A stretch of DNA of 15,889 nt, taken from positions 1 to 15,889 of the forward strand of contig CAZNFK010000057.1 in NCBI GenBank assembly GCA_964572365.1, in the 5' to 3' direction. How positions within the stretch are numbered: position 1 is the stretch's first letter; each line of letters begins with the position of its first letter. Under the pieces are notes generated by a model. It did no database searches. It had not been told where the DNA came from and saw nothing but the letters and a program-made list of their open reading frames with translations. The position numbers and the translations under genes are program-made. This stretch comes from Salinimicrobium sp964572365 (GTDB lineage: Bacteria; Bacteroidota; Bacteroidia; Flavobacteriales; Flavobacteriaceae). Positions 7,705-14,580 of this stretch are shown here, piece by piece.

Positions 7705-8244
7705 TTAAAGGGCATCTTTACCTTCATCTTCTGGATGCTCTTTCGTAATAAGGGATACGGCTTTTTGGAGAATAAGATTGTTAGGGTAGGTTATCAATTC
7801 CCCGTCAAGGGTTCTAAGGTGCAAATGAAAGGCTTTTATGTCTTCTATCACTGCTTCTACAGGCAGATCCTTATCATGTATCTTGATCCTGCTGCCTATC
7901 TTATATGGGAATGAGAAAAAGAGGATAATTCCCGCCGTGATGTTGCTCAAAATTGACCAGATGGCGAACATGGCCACCCCAATAATGGCAAAAACCGAAG
8001 AAAAAATGAGCGCGAGATCCTGTGCTCCATAGCCCCAGGTGAGGGCGAGGAGGAAGATGGCGATAATGGTAATGAGGATATTGATGTATTTGAACATCAG
8101 CCTTATGCGGGTGACATGGATCTCGCTTTGTTTTCCAATACGGTGTGCTGTCTTTTTCAGAATACTTTGTATGATCAACAGCACCAGGATAACTACGGCG
8201 GTATATATGATCTGGTTGAGGTTTTCCAGGAAGATCTCTTTCAT
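7705..8244 (-). CDS. Small MscS-like mechanosensitive ion channel protein
   Basis: This 179-residue inner-membrane protein has three hydrophobic spans: about residues 11-29 (IIYTAVVILVLLIIQSIL), 50-66 (INILITIIAIFLLALTW), and a Gly/Ala-containing third stretch (IFSSVFAIIGVAMFAIWSILSNITAGIILF) that matches the MscS pore helix. The beta domain follows, with FSFPYKIGSRIKIHD, VEAVIEDIKAFHLHLRTLDGE and the ITYPNNLIL block characteristic of MscS. It stops soon after that, so the C-terminal alpha/beta cage domain of E. coli MscS (286 residues) is mostly absent. It may release ions or osmolytes when the membrane is stretched, but gating in such short members cannot be read from sequence. It is the last gene of the minus-strand cluster, 29 bases after maf, with its own promoter-like box. 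Confidence 0.87.
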   Translation of the reverse strand: MKEIFLENLNQIIYTAVVILVLLIIQSILKKTAHRIGKQSEIHVTRIRLMFKYINILITIIAIFLLALTWGYGAQDLALIFSSVFAIIGVAMFAIWSILSNITAGIILFFSFPYKIGSRIKIHDKDLPVEAVIEDIKAFHLHLRTLDGELITYPNNLILQKAVSLITKEHPEDEGKDAL

Positions 8245-8261
8245 TTTATTTTTGGTTTAGA

Positions 8262-8269
8262 CAAAGATA
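8262..8269 (-). promoter_or_regulatory. Candidate -7 promoter box before the MscS-like gene
   Basis: The minus strand reads TATCTTTG, 17 bases before the ATG at 8244 and just after the maf stop codon. It is identical to the boxes before the helicase and DUF2911 genes. No matching -33 TTG was seen, so it is suggestive only. Confidence 0.35.
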
Positions 8270-8273
8270 CCGG

Positions 8274-8861
8274 TTATTCTGCGATCTCCAGCAGGGTTTG
8301 ATAGACCAGGTGGGTGGGCAGGCCAACCACATTAAAATAGCTGCCTTCAATGTGTTCAACCCCAATCAATCCTATCCATTCCTGTATGCCGTAAGCTCCT
8401 GCTTTGTCAAAAGGGCGGTAGCGGTCAATGTAATGCTTTATTTCGTTCTCTTCCAGGTTGCTGAAAGTTACGTTGGTTACCGCATGAACGGTTCTTAGTT
8501 TTTCAGGAGTTTTAAAACAAACAGAAGTAATGACTTCATGAGTCTTTCCGCAAAGCGCCTTGATCATTTCAAGAGCCTGCGCCGGATCCTTAGGCTTTTC
8601 GAGCGCTTTTCCTTCATGCCACACAATGGTATCACTGGTGATCAAGATGTCCCCGGTTTTCAATTCTCCCTCGAAAGCAGCCGCCTTTAGTTCAGCTAAA
8701 TAATTGGTAATCTCTTTTCCCTTAAGGTCTGAAGGATAGATTTCCTTGACAGGTTTCAGCCTGATCTCGAAATTGATCTCCAGCTCTTTAAAGAATTGGT
8801 GCCTGCGGGGAGATCCCGAGGCGAGAATGATGTGATGATCTTTTAATTTTTCCTGTAGCAT
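8274..8861 (-). CDS. maf: Maf family nucleoside triphosphate pyrophosphatase
   Basis: Maf proteins hydrolyse non-canonical or pyrimidine nucleoside triphosphates to monophosphate and pyrophosphate, cleaning the nucleotide pool. The 195-residue product has normal length and the family signatures: ILASGSPRR at residues 12-20, SDTIVWHEGKALEKP starting at 76 (Asp77 metal-binding/catalytic), and the C-terminal AGAYGIQEWIGLIGVEHIEGSYFNVVGLP block. That block is closer to the YhdE type (dTTP/UTP-active) than to the YceF type, so a dTTP/UTP pyrophosphatase is likely, though specificity is inferred. It begins 3 bases after the stop of the UbiA-type gene, so the two are probably co-transcribed. The older 'septum formation' name is a historical label rather than a demonstrated role here. 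Confidence 0.94.
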   Translation of the reverse strand: MLQEKLKDHHIILASGSPRRHQFFKELEINFEIRLKPVKEIYPSDLKGKEITNYLAELKAAAFEGELKTGDILITSDTIVWHEGKALEKPKDPAQALEMIKALCGKTHEVITSVCFKTPEKLRTVHAVTNVTFSNLEENEIKHYIDRYRPFDKAGAYGIQEWIGLIGVEHIEGSYFNVVGLPTHLVYQTLLEIAE

Positions 8862-8864
8862 AGC

Positions 8865-9557
8865 TTAAAGTAATATGAACCGGTACAAACCTATTGAAAC
8901 GAGACCGGTAGCGAGGACCAGTTTCAGTAGAAGGCTCAAGTGCTGATAGTGTTTTTTGCTTTGGGCGGTTGTTATCTTTACCAGAAAATACAACAGAGGC
9001 CCCACAACACAGATCAAGGCATAAAGAACCGCGAACCGGTTTTCAAAGAGATAGTTGTAAATATAATAAAGTGCCCCGGCAAGCGGAAGCAAGGCTACTA
9101 AAAATATGATCTTATTGGTCCTTTCCCGGCCAAGGATCACCGGAAGGGTTTGATAACCCGCATTGTAATCTCCCTTAATGTCTTCCTGATCTTTCACCAT
9201 TTCCCGAAGAAAGTTCAGCAAAAAAGCGAATATCGCATAATCGATCAGGATCGAAAAGATCACTTTTTGTGTCAATCTGTTTTCCGGGGTAATAGCGGGA
9301 ACGAGGTCAAAGATGCCTACCATCATGATGATCATGGCCACCATGATGCTCACGACCAGGTTTCCTACCAGTACCGTCCCTTTGATCTGNNNNNNNNNNN
9401 NNNNNNNNNNNNNNNNNNNNNNNNNNNNNNNNNNNNNNNNNNNNNNNNNNNNNNNNNNNNNNNNNNNNNNNNNNNNNNNNNNNNNNNNNACCTGGGTGAA
9501 AATGATCATTAAAAGGTTCGGAAACCTGATCAACTGAAAAAATGGTTTCCACTTCAT
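8865..9557 (-). CDS. UbiA-superfamily prenyltransferase (GGGP geranylgeranyltransferase-like), interrupted by assembly gap
   Basis: This integral membrane enzyme of the UbiA superfamily would transfer a polyprenyl chain onto an acceptor. Flavobacterial members with this neighbourhood are usually called geranylgeranylglycerol-phosphate geranylgeranyltransferases. The N-terminus MKWKPFFQLIRFPNLLMII is typical. After the gap the second Asp-rich motif is intact (NFLREMVKDQEDIKGDYNAGYQTLPVILGRERT), followed by three or four spans. The first Asp-rich motif (usually NDxxD near residue 65-75) is not visible and must lie in the gap. As drawn the protein has 230 codons including 33 unknown ones, whereas the family is near 300, so the 100-N placeholder probably hides about 300 bases. 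Both sides share one frame across the gap. It lies 2 bases after the SMR gene and 3 bases before maf. Confidence 0.85.
   Translation of the reverse strand: MKWKPFFQLIRFPNLLMIIFTQXXXXXXXXXXXXXXXXXXXXXXXXXXXXXXXXXXQIKGTVLVGNLVVSIMVAMIIMMVGIFDLVPAITPENRLTQKVIFSILIDYAIFAFLLNFLREMVKDQEDIKGDYNAGYQTLPVILGRERTNKIIFLVALLPLAGALYYIYNYLFENRFAVLYALICVVGPLLYFLVKITTAQSKKHYQHLSLLLKLVLATGLVSIGLYRFILL
9390..9489. other. Assembly gap of exactly 100 N
   Basis: One hundred N in a row within the UbiA-type gene. The round length is the usual placeholder for a scaffold gap of unknown size, not a measured distance. Sequence on either side belongs to the same gene. Confidence 0.99.
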
Positions 9558-9559
9558 AT

Positions 9560-9886
9560 TCAGGAAGAAACAAATTTTAATCCTATGATAGAAGCGATAA
9601 GGGTGAACAGGAAGAACAATCTCCAGAAATGGACCGGTTCCTTAAAGACCAGGATCCCTATCAGCACCGTGCCAAATGCGCCTATTCCGGTCCACACCGC
9701 GTAGGCGGTACCAATGGGCAGGGTTTGGGTGACCTTGTAAAGCAGAGTCATGCTGATGGAGAGGCAAACGAAGAACCCGAGCATCCAGAATATTGCTGCA
9801 GTCCCTGAGGTTTCTCTTGCTTTTCCCAGGCAGGTGGCAAATCCTACTTCAAAAAGTCCGGCGATTATGAGAAGGAACCAGTTCAT
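9560..9886 (-). CDS. Small multidrug resistance (SMR) family exporter, Gdx/SugE-like
   Basis: A 108-residue four-span inner-membrane protein that works as a dual-topology dimer and exports small cations in exchange for protons. The essential membrane glutamate is present as Glu13 in AGLFEVGF, and the span-3 signature LPIGTAYAVWTGIGAFGTVLIGILVFKEP (with Trp65) is intact. The AYAVWTGIGA wording and the GLK end resemble SugE/Gdx guanidinium exporters more than EmrE-type polyaromatic drug pumps, but the Lys-Gly-Phe stretch usual in Gdx after span 1 is replaced by KARETSG. Guanidinium, quaternary ammonium or another cation are therefore all open. Its ATG follows the KdsC-like stop directly (TAAATG), and its stop is 2 bases from the UbiA start, so it is co-transcribed with both. 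It looks like an extra gene wedged into an otherwise conserved set (inference). Confidence 0.91.
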   Translation of the reverse strand: MNWFLLIIAGLFEVGFATCLGKARETSGTAAIFWMLGFFVCLSISMTLLYKVTQTLPIGTAYAVWTGIGAFGTVLIGILVFKEPVHFWRLFFLFTLIASIIGLKFVSS

Positions 9887-10396
9887 TTATTCCTGCAGCC
9901 ATTTTCCCTGAACTTTCAACACCTGCTCGATCACTTCCCTAACACAGCCTTTTCCTCCTTTTTTGTGGGAGACATAGCGGGAAATTTCCTTGATCTCTGC
10001 AGCGGCATCCTGCGGGCAGCAGGGCAGTCCAACTTTTTGCATGGCATATAGATCGGGGATATCATCGCCCATATATAGTACCTGCTCTGGTTTGATGTCA
10101 TAGATGTCAAGAAATTCCTCCATTTGTTCCACTTTATCGGGGCAACCAAGGTAAATATCGGTTACGCCAAGCCCTTTAAGACGGTGACGAACTCCTTCAT
10201 TATACCCGCCCGAGATCACACAAACCGTAAAACCTTTTTCCATGGCATGTTTCATGGCAAAGCCGTCCTTGATGTTCATAGTTCTCAAAAGATCGCCATT
10301 GGTGCTTATTTGCAGGGTGCCATCGGTAAGCACGCCGTCAACGTCAAAAATAAATGTGGTGATCTGGGAGAGGTACTCTTTATAATTTTTTTCCAT
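9887..10396 (-). CDS. kdsC: KdsC-like HAD-IIIA phosphatase (Kdo-8-phosphate phosphatase type)
   Basis: A cytoplasmic Mg-dependent HAD phosphatase that in the classic pathway hydrolyses Kdo-8-phosphate to Kdo just before KdsB. The ATG at 10396 gives 169 residues, close to the family length. A longer frame to 10453 would run further into DUF2520 and adds 19 residues unlike the family. Motifs: I, FDVDGVLTDG with Asp18 and Asp20; II, VISGG with Ser62; III, Lys88 in CPDK; IV, MGDDIPD with Asp111/Asp112/Asp115. The C-terminal GGKGCVREVIE resembles the KdsC tail that reaches the neighbouring active site in the tetramer. There is no cap domain, as expected for the type C0 members. Some Bacteroidota homologues prefer KDN-9-phosphate, so exact substrate is uncertain. 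It overlaps the DUF2520 end by 17 bases and abuts the SMR gene. Confidence 0.9.
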   Translation of the reverse strand: MEKNYKEYLSQITTFIFDVDGVLTDGTLQISTNGDLLRTMNIKDGFAMKHAMEKGFTVCVISGGYNEGVRHRLKGLGVTDIYLGCPDKVEQMEEFLDIYDIKPEQVLYMGDDIPDLYAMQKVGLPCCPQDAAAEIKEISRYVSHKKGGKGCVREVIEQVLKVQGKWLQE

Positions 10397-11144
10397 GGAA
10401 ATTTTGGATTGCTTTGGTAAGGGTTTGATATATTTCTTTGTTAGCGGGATCACTTAATAATTCCAGGTGAGCCTGGATTGTTGTGTCGTCGTGTCTTATG
10501 GCCGGTCCCGTTTGTACTTCGGAAGGGGATGAGGTCCTCAACTTGTTCGCGGTTTCCTGAATTAGTGGCTGCAGGATCTCAAAAGGAATATTATTTTCCC
10601 TGCAAATACTTTCTCCAATGGTGTAGAGGTGGTTCACGAAATTACAGACAAAAACGGCCGATAAATGCAGCTTTTTTCGCTGGGCCGAAGAGATCTCATA
10701 AGATTTGCCTGATATTTCTCCTGCGAGTGTTTTCAGCAGGTTGAGATCTTTTTCATCCTTTGCCTCCAGGCAAAACGGGATCTCACAGTAATTTACCTCC
10801 TTATTCCGGGAAAAAGTCTGCAAAGGGTAAAACACCCCGGCCCTTTGGCAGCCTTCTATGGCAGCCAGAGAAACAGCTCCCGAAGTATGAGCGACAAGGC
10901 CTTTGCGATCCTGAAGTTGTTTGGCGACGCCGGCAATGACATCATCTTTTAGTGCCATTAAATAAACATCTGCTTCAGCCAGTTCATCAAGCGATGTGGT
11001 AACCGGAGTCTCTTCCTCAAAAGTGTCCAGTCTGTTTCTTGTATGGTTATACACCTGTTTCACACGTACTTTTTCCGAAGCAGAAAAAGCCCGGTAGAGG
11101 TGAGTAGCCACATTTCCGGATCCTAATAGCACGAGGTCGATCAT
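10380..11144 (-). CDS. Rossmann-like and DUF2520 domain protein
   Basis: A 254-residue cytoplasmic protein resembling the ProC/6-phosphogluconate-dehydrogenase type of NAD(P)-binding proteins. The N-terminal Rossmann fold starts MIDLVLLGSGNVATHL, with the GxGxxA loop at residues 8-13. DVYLMALKDDVI and LVAHTSGAVSLAAIEG follow, where a conserved His-Thr-Ser-Gly loop lies near the cofactor. The second half (about 130-254) is the helical DUF2520 domain, with KKLHLSAVFVCNFVNHLYTIGESIC and TGPAIRHDDTTIQAHLELL. The substrate is unknown. I can only say that a dehydrogenase or reductase is plausible. It is the first gene of the long minus-strand cluster, and its 3' end overlaps the KdsC-like gene by 17 bases, pointing to linked expression. 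Its start faces the ccsBA start across a 127-base divergent spacer. Confidence 0.91.
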   Translation of the reverse strand: MIDLVLLGSGNVATHLYRAFSASEKVRVKQVYNHTRNRLDTFEEETPVTTSLDELAEADVYLMALKDDVIAGVAKQLQDRKGLVAHTSGAVSLAAIEGCQRAGVFYPLQTFSRNKEVNYCEIPFCLEAKDEKDLNLLKTLAGEISGKSYEISSAQRKKLHLSAVFVCNFVNHLYTIGESICRENNIPFEILQPLIQETANKLRTSSPSEVQTGPAIRHDDTTIQAHLELLSDPANKEIYQTLTKAIQNFHGKKL

Positions 11145-11148
11145 GCGG

Positions 11149-11156
11149 CAAAATTA
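11149..11156 (-). promoter_or_regulatory. Candidate -7 promoter box for the DUF2520-led cluster
   Basis: The minus strand reads TAATTTTG, a TAnnTTTG match ending 4 bases before the ATG at 11144. If used, the transcript would begin almost at the start codon, giving a leaderless or very short-leader message. No convincing -33 TTG was found. Confidence 0.3.
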
Positions 11157-11163
11157 CCAAAAA

Positions 11164-11194
11164 AAACCGGCACTCATTCTGCTGCTCCCGGTTT
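11164..11194. repeat. Inverted repeat in the divergent DUF2520/ccsBA spacer
   Basis: AAACCGG at 11164-11170 and CCGGTTT at 11188-11194 are perfect 7-base arms around a 17-base loop. Read on the minus strand the second arm continues into a run of T, which is terminator-like, but it sits upstream of a gene rather than after one. It could be an operator, a barrier to antisense reading, or chance. Confidence 0.3.
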
Positions 11195-11239
11195 CCTGAA
11201 ATTCTATTCCTAAAAAAAACTTAAATCCCTAAAATTCCT

Positions 11240-11247
11240 TACTTTTG
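11240..11247 (+). promoter_or_regulatory. Candidate -7 promoter box for ccsBA
   Basis: TACTTTTG matches TAnnTTTG and lies 24 bases before the ccsBA ATG at 11272, a normal leader length for this phylum. A clear TTG at 19-21 bases upstream is lacking; the upstream stretch is A/T-rich. Confidence 0.4.
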
Positions 11248-11271
11248 CAGCGTTTTTAAACATACATTTCC

Positions 11272-14200
11272 ATGCAAAAAAGAATCGCCTCCATTCTCTT
11301 TTCCACCCGCTTAATGGCCGTTTTGTTCATTGTTTTTGCCGTAGCACTGGGACTGGGAACCTTCATAGAAAACTGGTACAGTACCGAAACCGCGAAAGTC
11401 TGGATTTATAATGCGCTTTGGTTTGAAGTGATCATGGCTTTTTTCGTGATCAATTTCGCGGGAAACATTGTTCGCTATAAACTTCATAAAAGAGAAAAAT
11501 GGTCGACCCTGTTGTTGCACCTGGCCTTTCTCTTTATCCTCATAGGTGCCTTTGTGACTCGATACATCAGTTATGAAGGAATGATGCCTATACGGGAAGG
11601 GGCTACTGAAAATACTTTCCTTTCAGAAAAGACCTTTTTGACCACTTTTATTGACGGGGAGATTGACGGGCAGCCGCGAAGAAGAGTAGTCGAAAACGAG
11701 GTTTTGCTCGCTCCCGCAGCTTCCAATGAATTCGAGTTCAATACAGATTATAACGGACAACCGGTGAAACTTGAGATCATCGATTATATCCACGGTGCCG
11801 AAGAAGGACTTGTGGAAGATCCCGAAGGTGAAAATTATTTGAAGATCGTAGAAGCCGGCGGGGGAGATCGTCATGATCATTACATCAAGGAAGGCGAAGT
11901 TACCAGTATACACAACGTGTTATTTGCTTTGAATAAACCCACAGAAGGTGCCATTAACATCACTTACCGGGATGGAGAGTATGAAATATCCTCACCGTTT
12001 GAAGGAACTTTCATGCGAATGGCCGACCAGCTACAAGGGGAGGTGAAAAAAGACACTACCCAAACCTTAATGCTCCGTTCCCTTTACAACATGGCCGGGA
12101 TGCAATTTGTACTGCCAGATCCTGTGGTGAAAGGGATTTACGACATTGTTCCTACCGAAGAAAAAACCGAAGGACAGCAGGATGCGGCGGTAGTGAGAGT
12201 GACGACTGGGGGAGAATCTGAGACCGTTAAACTACTTGGAGGTCAGGGAAGGATCAACGATCCAAAAAAGCTCAATTTGGGCGGACTTGAATTTTACATT
12301 CGTTATGGTTCGAAAGAATACGAACTTCCGTTTGCTATTAAACTGAATGATTTTATTGCCGCTAAATATCCCGGGACAGAGAAAAGTTACTCCTCCTTTA
12401 AGAGCAAGGTGACGGTTATTGACGAAGACAACACCTTTGATTACGATATCTACATGAATCACGTGCTGGATCACGAAGGATACCGTTTTTTCCAGGCTTC
12501 TTTTGATCCCGATGAAAAAGGAACAGTCCTATCTGTAAACCATGACTTCTGGGGTACCTGGATCACATACATCGGTTATACCTTGTTGTATATCGGCCTT
12601 ATCTGGATCCTCTTTGACCGTGGTTCCCGTTTTGGGCAACTTCGAAAAATGCTGAAAAAAGTGAAGAAAAAGAAGACTAAGCTGGTTACTGCCATTCTGG
12701 TGCTGTTCGTTTCCATGTCTGGTTTTGCTCAATATCCGCCAGCAAGCCAGGAAGAGGAGCACGAACATGAGACCGAAACGGTTGCTGAAGATGGTCACGA
12801 CCACACTTCAGAAGAAGCACAGCAAGAGGATCACGAACATGAAAATGCGTCGATGACCATTCCGAAGGAGCGCATCGACTCAATAATCAAGGCCAACGTG
12901 GTTAGCAAAGAACATGCGGCCGAATTCGGAGAACTGGTGGTGCAGGATGCCGGCGGAAGAATGAAACCGGTGAACACTTATTCTTCCGAATTGCTTCGGA
13001 AGCTGAGCAAAGATATCGAGTACGAGGGATTGACCTCAGACCAGGTTATCATTTCAATGACCGAAAATCCTACCATGTGGTACAATGTTCCGCTTATCAA
13101 TGTGAAGCGTGGCAATGACAGCATCAGGCATATCGCCGGTGTTCCCGAAGATCAGAAATATGTTGCCCTCACCAGCTTTTTTGATCGCCAGGGGAATTAT
13201 AAGCTTAGCCCTTATCTGGAGAGTGCTTACCAGGCAGCCGTTCCTAATCAGTTTCAAAAGGATTTTATAGAAACCGATCGTAGAGTTAATCTGTTATACA
13301 ATGCACTACAGGGGAAAATCTTGAGGATATTTCCAATTCCCGAACATGAGAATAACAAATGGGTCTCCTTCCCCGAAGCCGCAGAAGCGGGATTCAAAGG
13401 AATGGACTCTGTGTACACCCGGCAAATATTGCCCATGTACTTTAGTGCGCTGCGTACCGCTAAGGAAACGGGAGATTATGGGCAGGCAAATGAACTGCTT
13501 GAAAGTATCAAAGGTTTTCAGAGAAAGTTCGGGAGTGAAGTGATCCCTTCAAAACAAAAGATTCGAACAGAGATCCTGTACAACAAATATGACATTTTCA
13601 GGAACCTGTTCTGGATGTATATGCTTGCCGGGGTGCTCATGCTCATCTTTGTGCTTTTCCAGATCTTTAAGGATAACAAGGTCGTTGGATCTTTGATAAA
13701 GTTTAGTAAGGTAGCCATAATCATCTTTTTTGTGCTGCATACAGCCGGTCTTATTGCGCGCTGGTACCTTTCGGGCCACGCACCCTGGAGTGACGCGTAC
13801 GAATCGATGATCTATGTTGCCTGGGCTACCATGCTGTTTGGGATCTACTTCGGAAGGAAAAGTGACCTTACACTGGCCTCTACGGCCTTTGTGACCTCGA
13901 TGATCCTTATGATCTCCCACTGGAACTGGATGGATCCTGCAATAGCCAATCTGCCACCGGTACTTGATTCCTATTGGTTGATGATACACGTTTCGATCAT
14001 TGTAGGTAGTTACGGGCCTTTTACCCTTGGAATGATCCTGGGGGCGGTAGCCTTGATCCTCATGATCCTGACTACCAAAAAGAATAAGAAAAAGATGGAC
14101 CTTACCATCAAGGAGATCACTATAATTACCGAAATGGCACTCACTGTTGGACTGGTGATGTTGACCATTGGAAACTTCCTTGGAGGACAGTGGGCCAATG

Positions 14201-14580
14201 AAAGCTGGGGTCGTTACTGGGGCTGGGATCCTAAAGAAACCTGGGCGTTGGTGAGTATCATGGTCTATGCATTCGTGATCCACATGCGAATCGTACCCGG
14301 CTTGCGAAGCAGGTGGCTGTTCAACTTTATGGCTGTGGTCTCTTTTGCCAGTATCATGATGACTTATTTTGGAGTGAACTTCTATCTTTCCGGATTACAT
14401 TCATATGCCAGCGGGGATAAAGTGATCACCCCGAACTTCGTGTATTACTCTGTTGCGGTGGTTTCTCTATTGGGGCTGGTATCGTACTTCAGGTTCACCA
14501 AGTATTACAAAAAAGGGAACCGGAACCGGTTGACCGAAAAGTTTCTTGAGAAAAAGAAAAAGAAGAATAAAACCTTATAA
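11272..14580 (+). CDS. ccsBA: CcsB-CcsA (ResB-ResC) fusion cytochrome c synthase, system II
   Basis: This 1102-residue inner-membrane protein carries heme to the outer face and attaches it to CXXCH motifs of c-type cytochromes. The N-terminal ResB part has three early spans (about 13-33, 47-67, 77-95; His83 in the third as transmembrane heme ligand), a periplasmic domain to about 420, and a fourth span. A Lys-rich stretch and a signal-like segment ending SGFAQ (about 463-487) join the halves. A His-rich linker (494-529) and a periplasmic helical region to about 770 follow. The C-terminal CcsA part carries the tryptophan-rich heme-binding WWD motif, W974 to D986 (ending YWGWDPKE), the external ligands His836 (SGHAPWSD) and His1043 (GLHSYASG), and His1004 in the adjacent span. 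All four heme-ligand positions expected for CcsBA are present, so it should be active. It ends right at a terminator and is transcribed alone. Confidence 0.95.
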   Translation: MQKRIASILFSTRLMAVLFIVFAVALGLGTFIENWYSTETAKVWIYNALWFEVIMAFFVINFAGNIVRYKLHKREKWSTLLLHLAFLFILIGAFVTRYISYEGMMPIREGATENTFLSEKTFLTTFIDGEIDGQPRRRVVENEVLLAPAASNEFEFNTDYNGQPVKLEIIDYIHGAEEGLVEDPEGENYLKIVEAGGGDRHDHYIKEGEVTSIHNVLFALNKPTEGAINITYRDGEYEISSPFEGTFMRMADQLQGEVKKDTTQTLMLRSLYNMAGMQFVLPDPVVKGIYDIVPTEEKTEGQQDAAVVRVTTGGESETVKLLGGQGRINDPKKLNLGGLEFYIRYGSKEYELPFAIKLNDFIAAKYPGTEKSYSSFKSKVTVIDEDNTFDYDIYMNHVLDHEGYRFFQASFDPDEKGTVLSVNHDFWGTWITYIGYTLLYIGLIWILFDRGSRFGQLRKMLKKVKKKKTKLVTAILVLFVSMSGFAQYPPASQEEEHEHETETVAEDGHDHTSEEAQQEDHEHENASMTIPKERIDSIIKANVVSKEHAAEFGELVVQDAGGRMKPVNTYSSELLRKLSKDIEYEGLTSDQVIISMTENPTMWYNVPLINVKRGNDSIRHIAGVPEDQKYVALTSFFDRQGNYKLSPYLESAYQAAVPNQFQKDFIETDRRVNLLYNALQGKILRIFPIPEHENNKWVSFPEAAEAGFKGMDSVYTRQILPMYFSALRTAKETGDYGQANELLESIKGFQRKFGSEVIPSKQKIRTEILYNKYDIFRNLFWMYMLAGVLMLIFVLFQIFKDNKVVGSLIKFSKVAIIIFFVLHTAGLIARWYLSGHAPWSDAYESMIYVAWATMLFGIYFGRKSDLTLASTAFVTSMILMISHWNWMDPAIANLPPVLDSYWLMIHVSIIVGSYGPFTLGMILGAVALILMILTTKKNKKKMDLTIKEITIITEMALTVGLVMLTIGNFLGGQWANESWGRYWGWDPKETWALVSIMVYAFVIHMRIVPGLRSRWLFNFMAVVSFASIMMTYFGVNFYLSGLHSYASGDKVITPNFVYYSVAVVSLLGLVSYFRFTKYYKKGNRNRLTEKFLEKKKKKNKTL
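12751..12858 (+). repeat. Three degenerate 12-residue His-rich repeats inside CcsBA
   Basis: Residues 494-529 of CcsBA form three 12-residue units: EEEHEHETETVA, EDGHDHTSEEAQ and QEDHEHENASMT. Each has an HxH pair at the same place (His497/499, 509/511, 521/523), so the pairs recur exactly every 12 residues (36 bases). The stretch is acidic and His-rich, lies just outside the membrane after the internal signal-like segment, and could bind metal ions or heme. Confidence 0.7.

Noticed and set aside
10397..10453. Extended KdsC start with 19 extra residues
   Set aside because: The extension lies within the DUF2520 coding end and does not resemble the family; ATG at 10396 gives the usual length.
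13549..14283. 244-residue minus-strand open frame opposite ccsBA
   Set aside because: His/Asp-rich translation is the reverse of membrane and Trp-rich coding sequence; the plus-strand CcsA motifs are unambiguous.
14513..14535. AACCGG repeats and AACCGGTT palindrome near the ccsBA 3' end
   Set aside because: Inside coding sequence for a basic tail (NRNRL); explained by codons and too short for a site claim.
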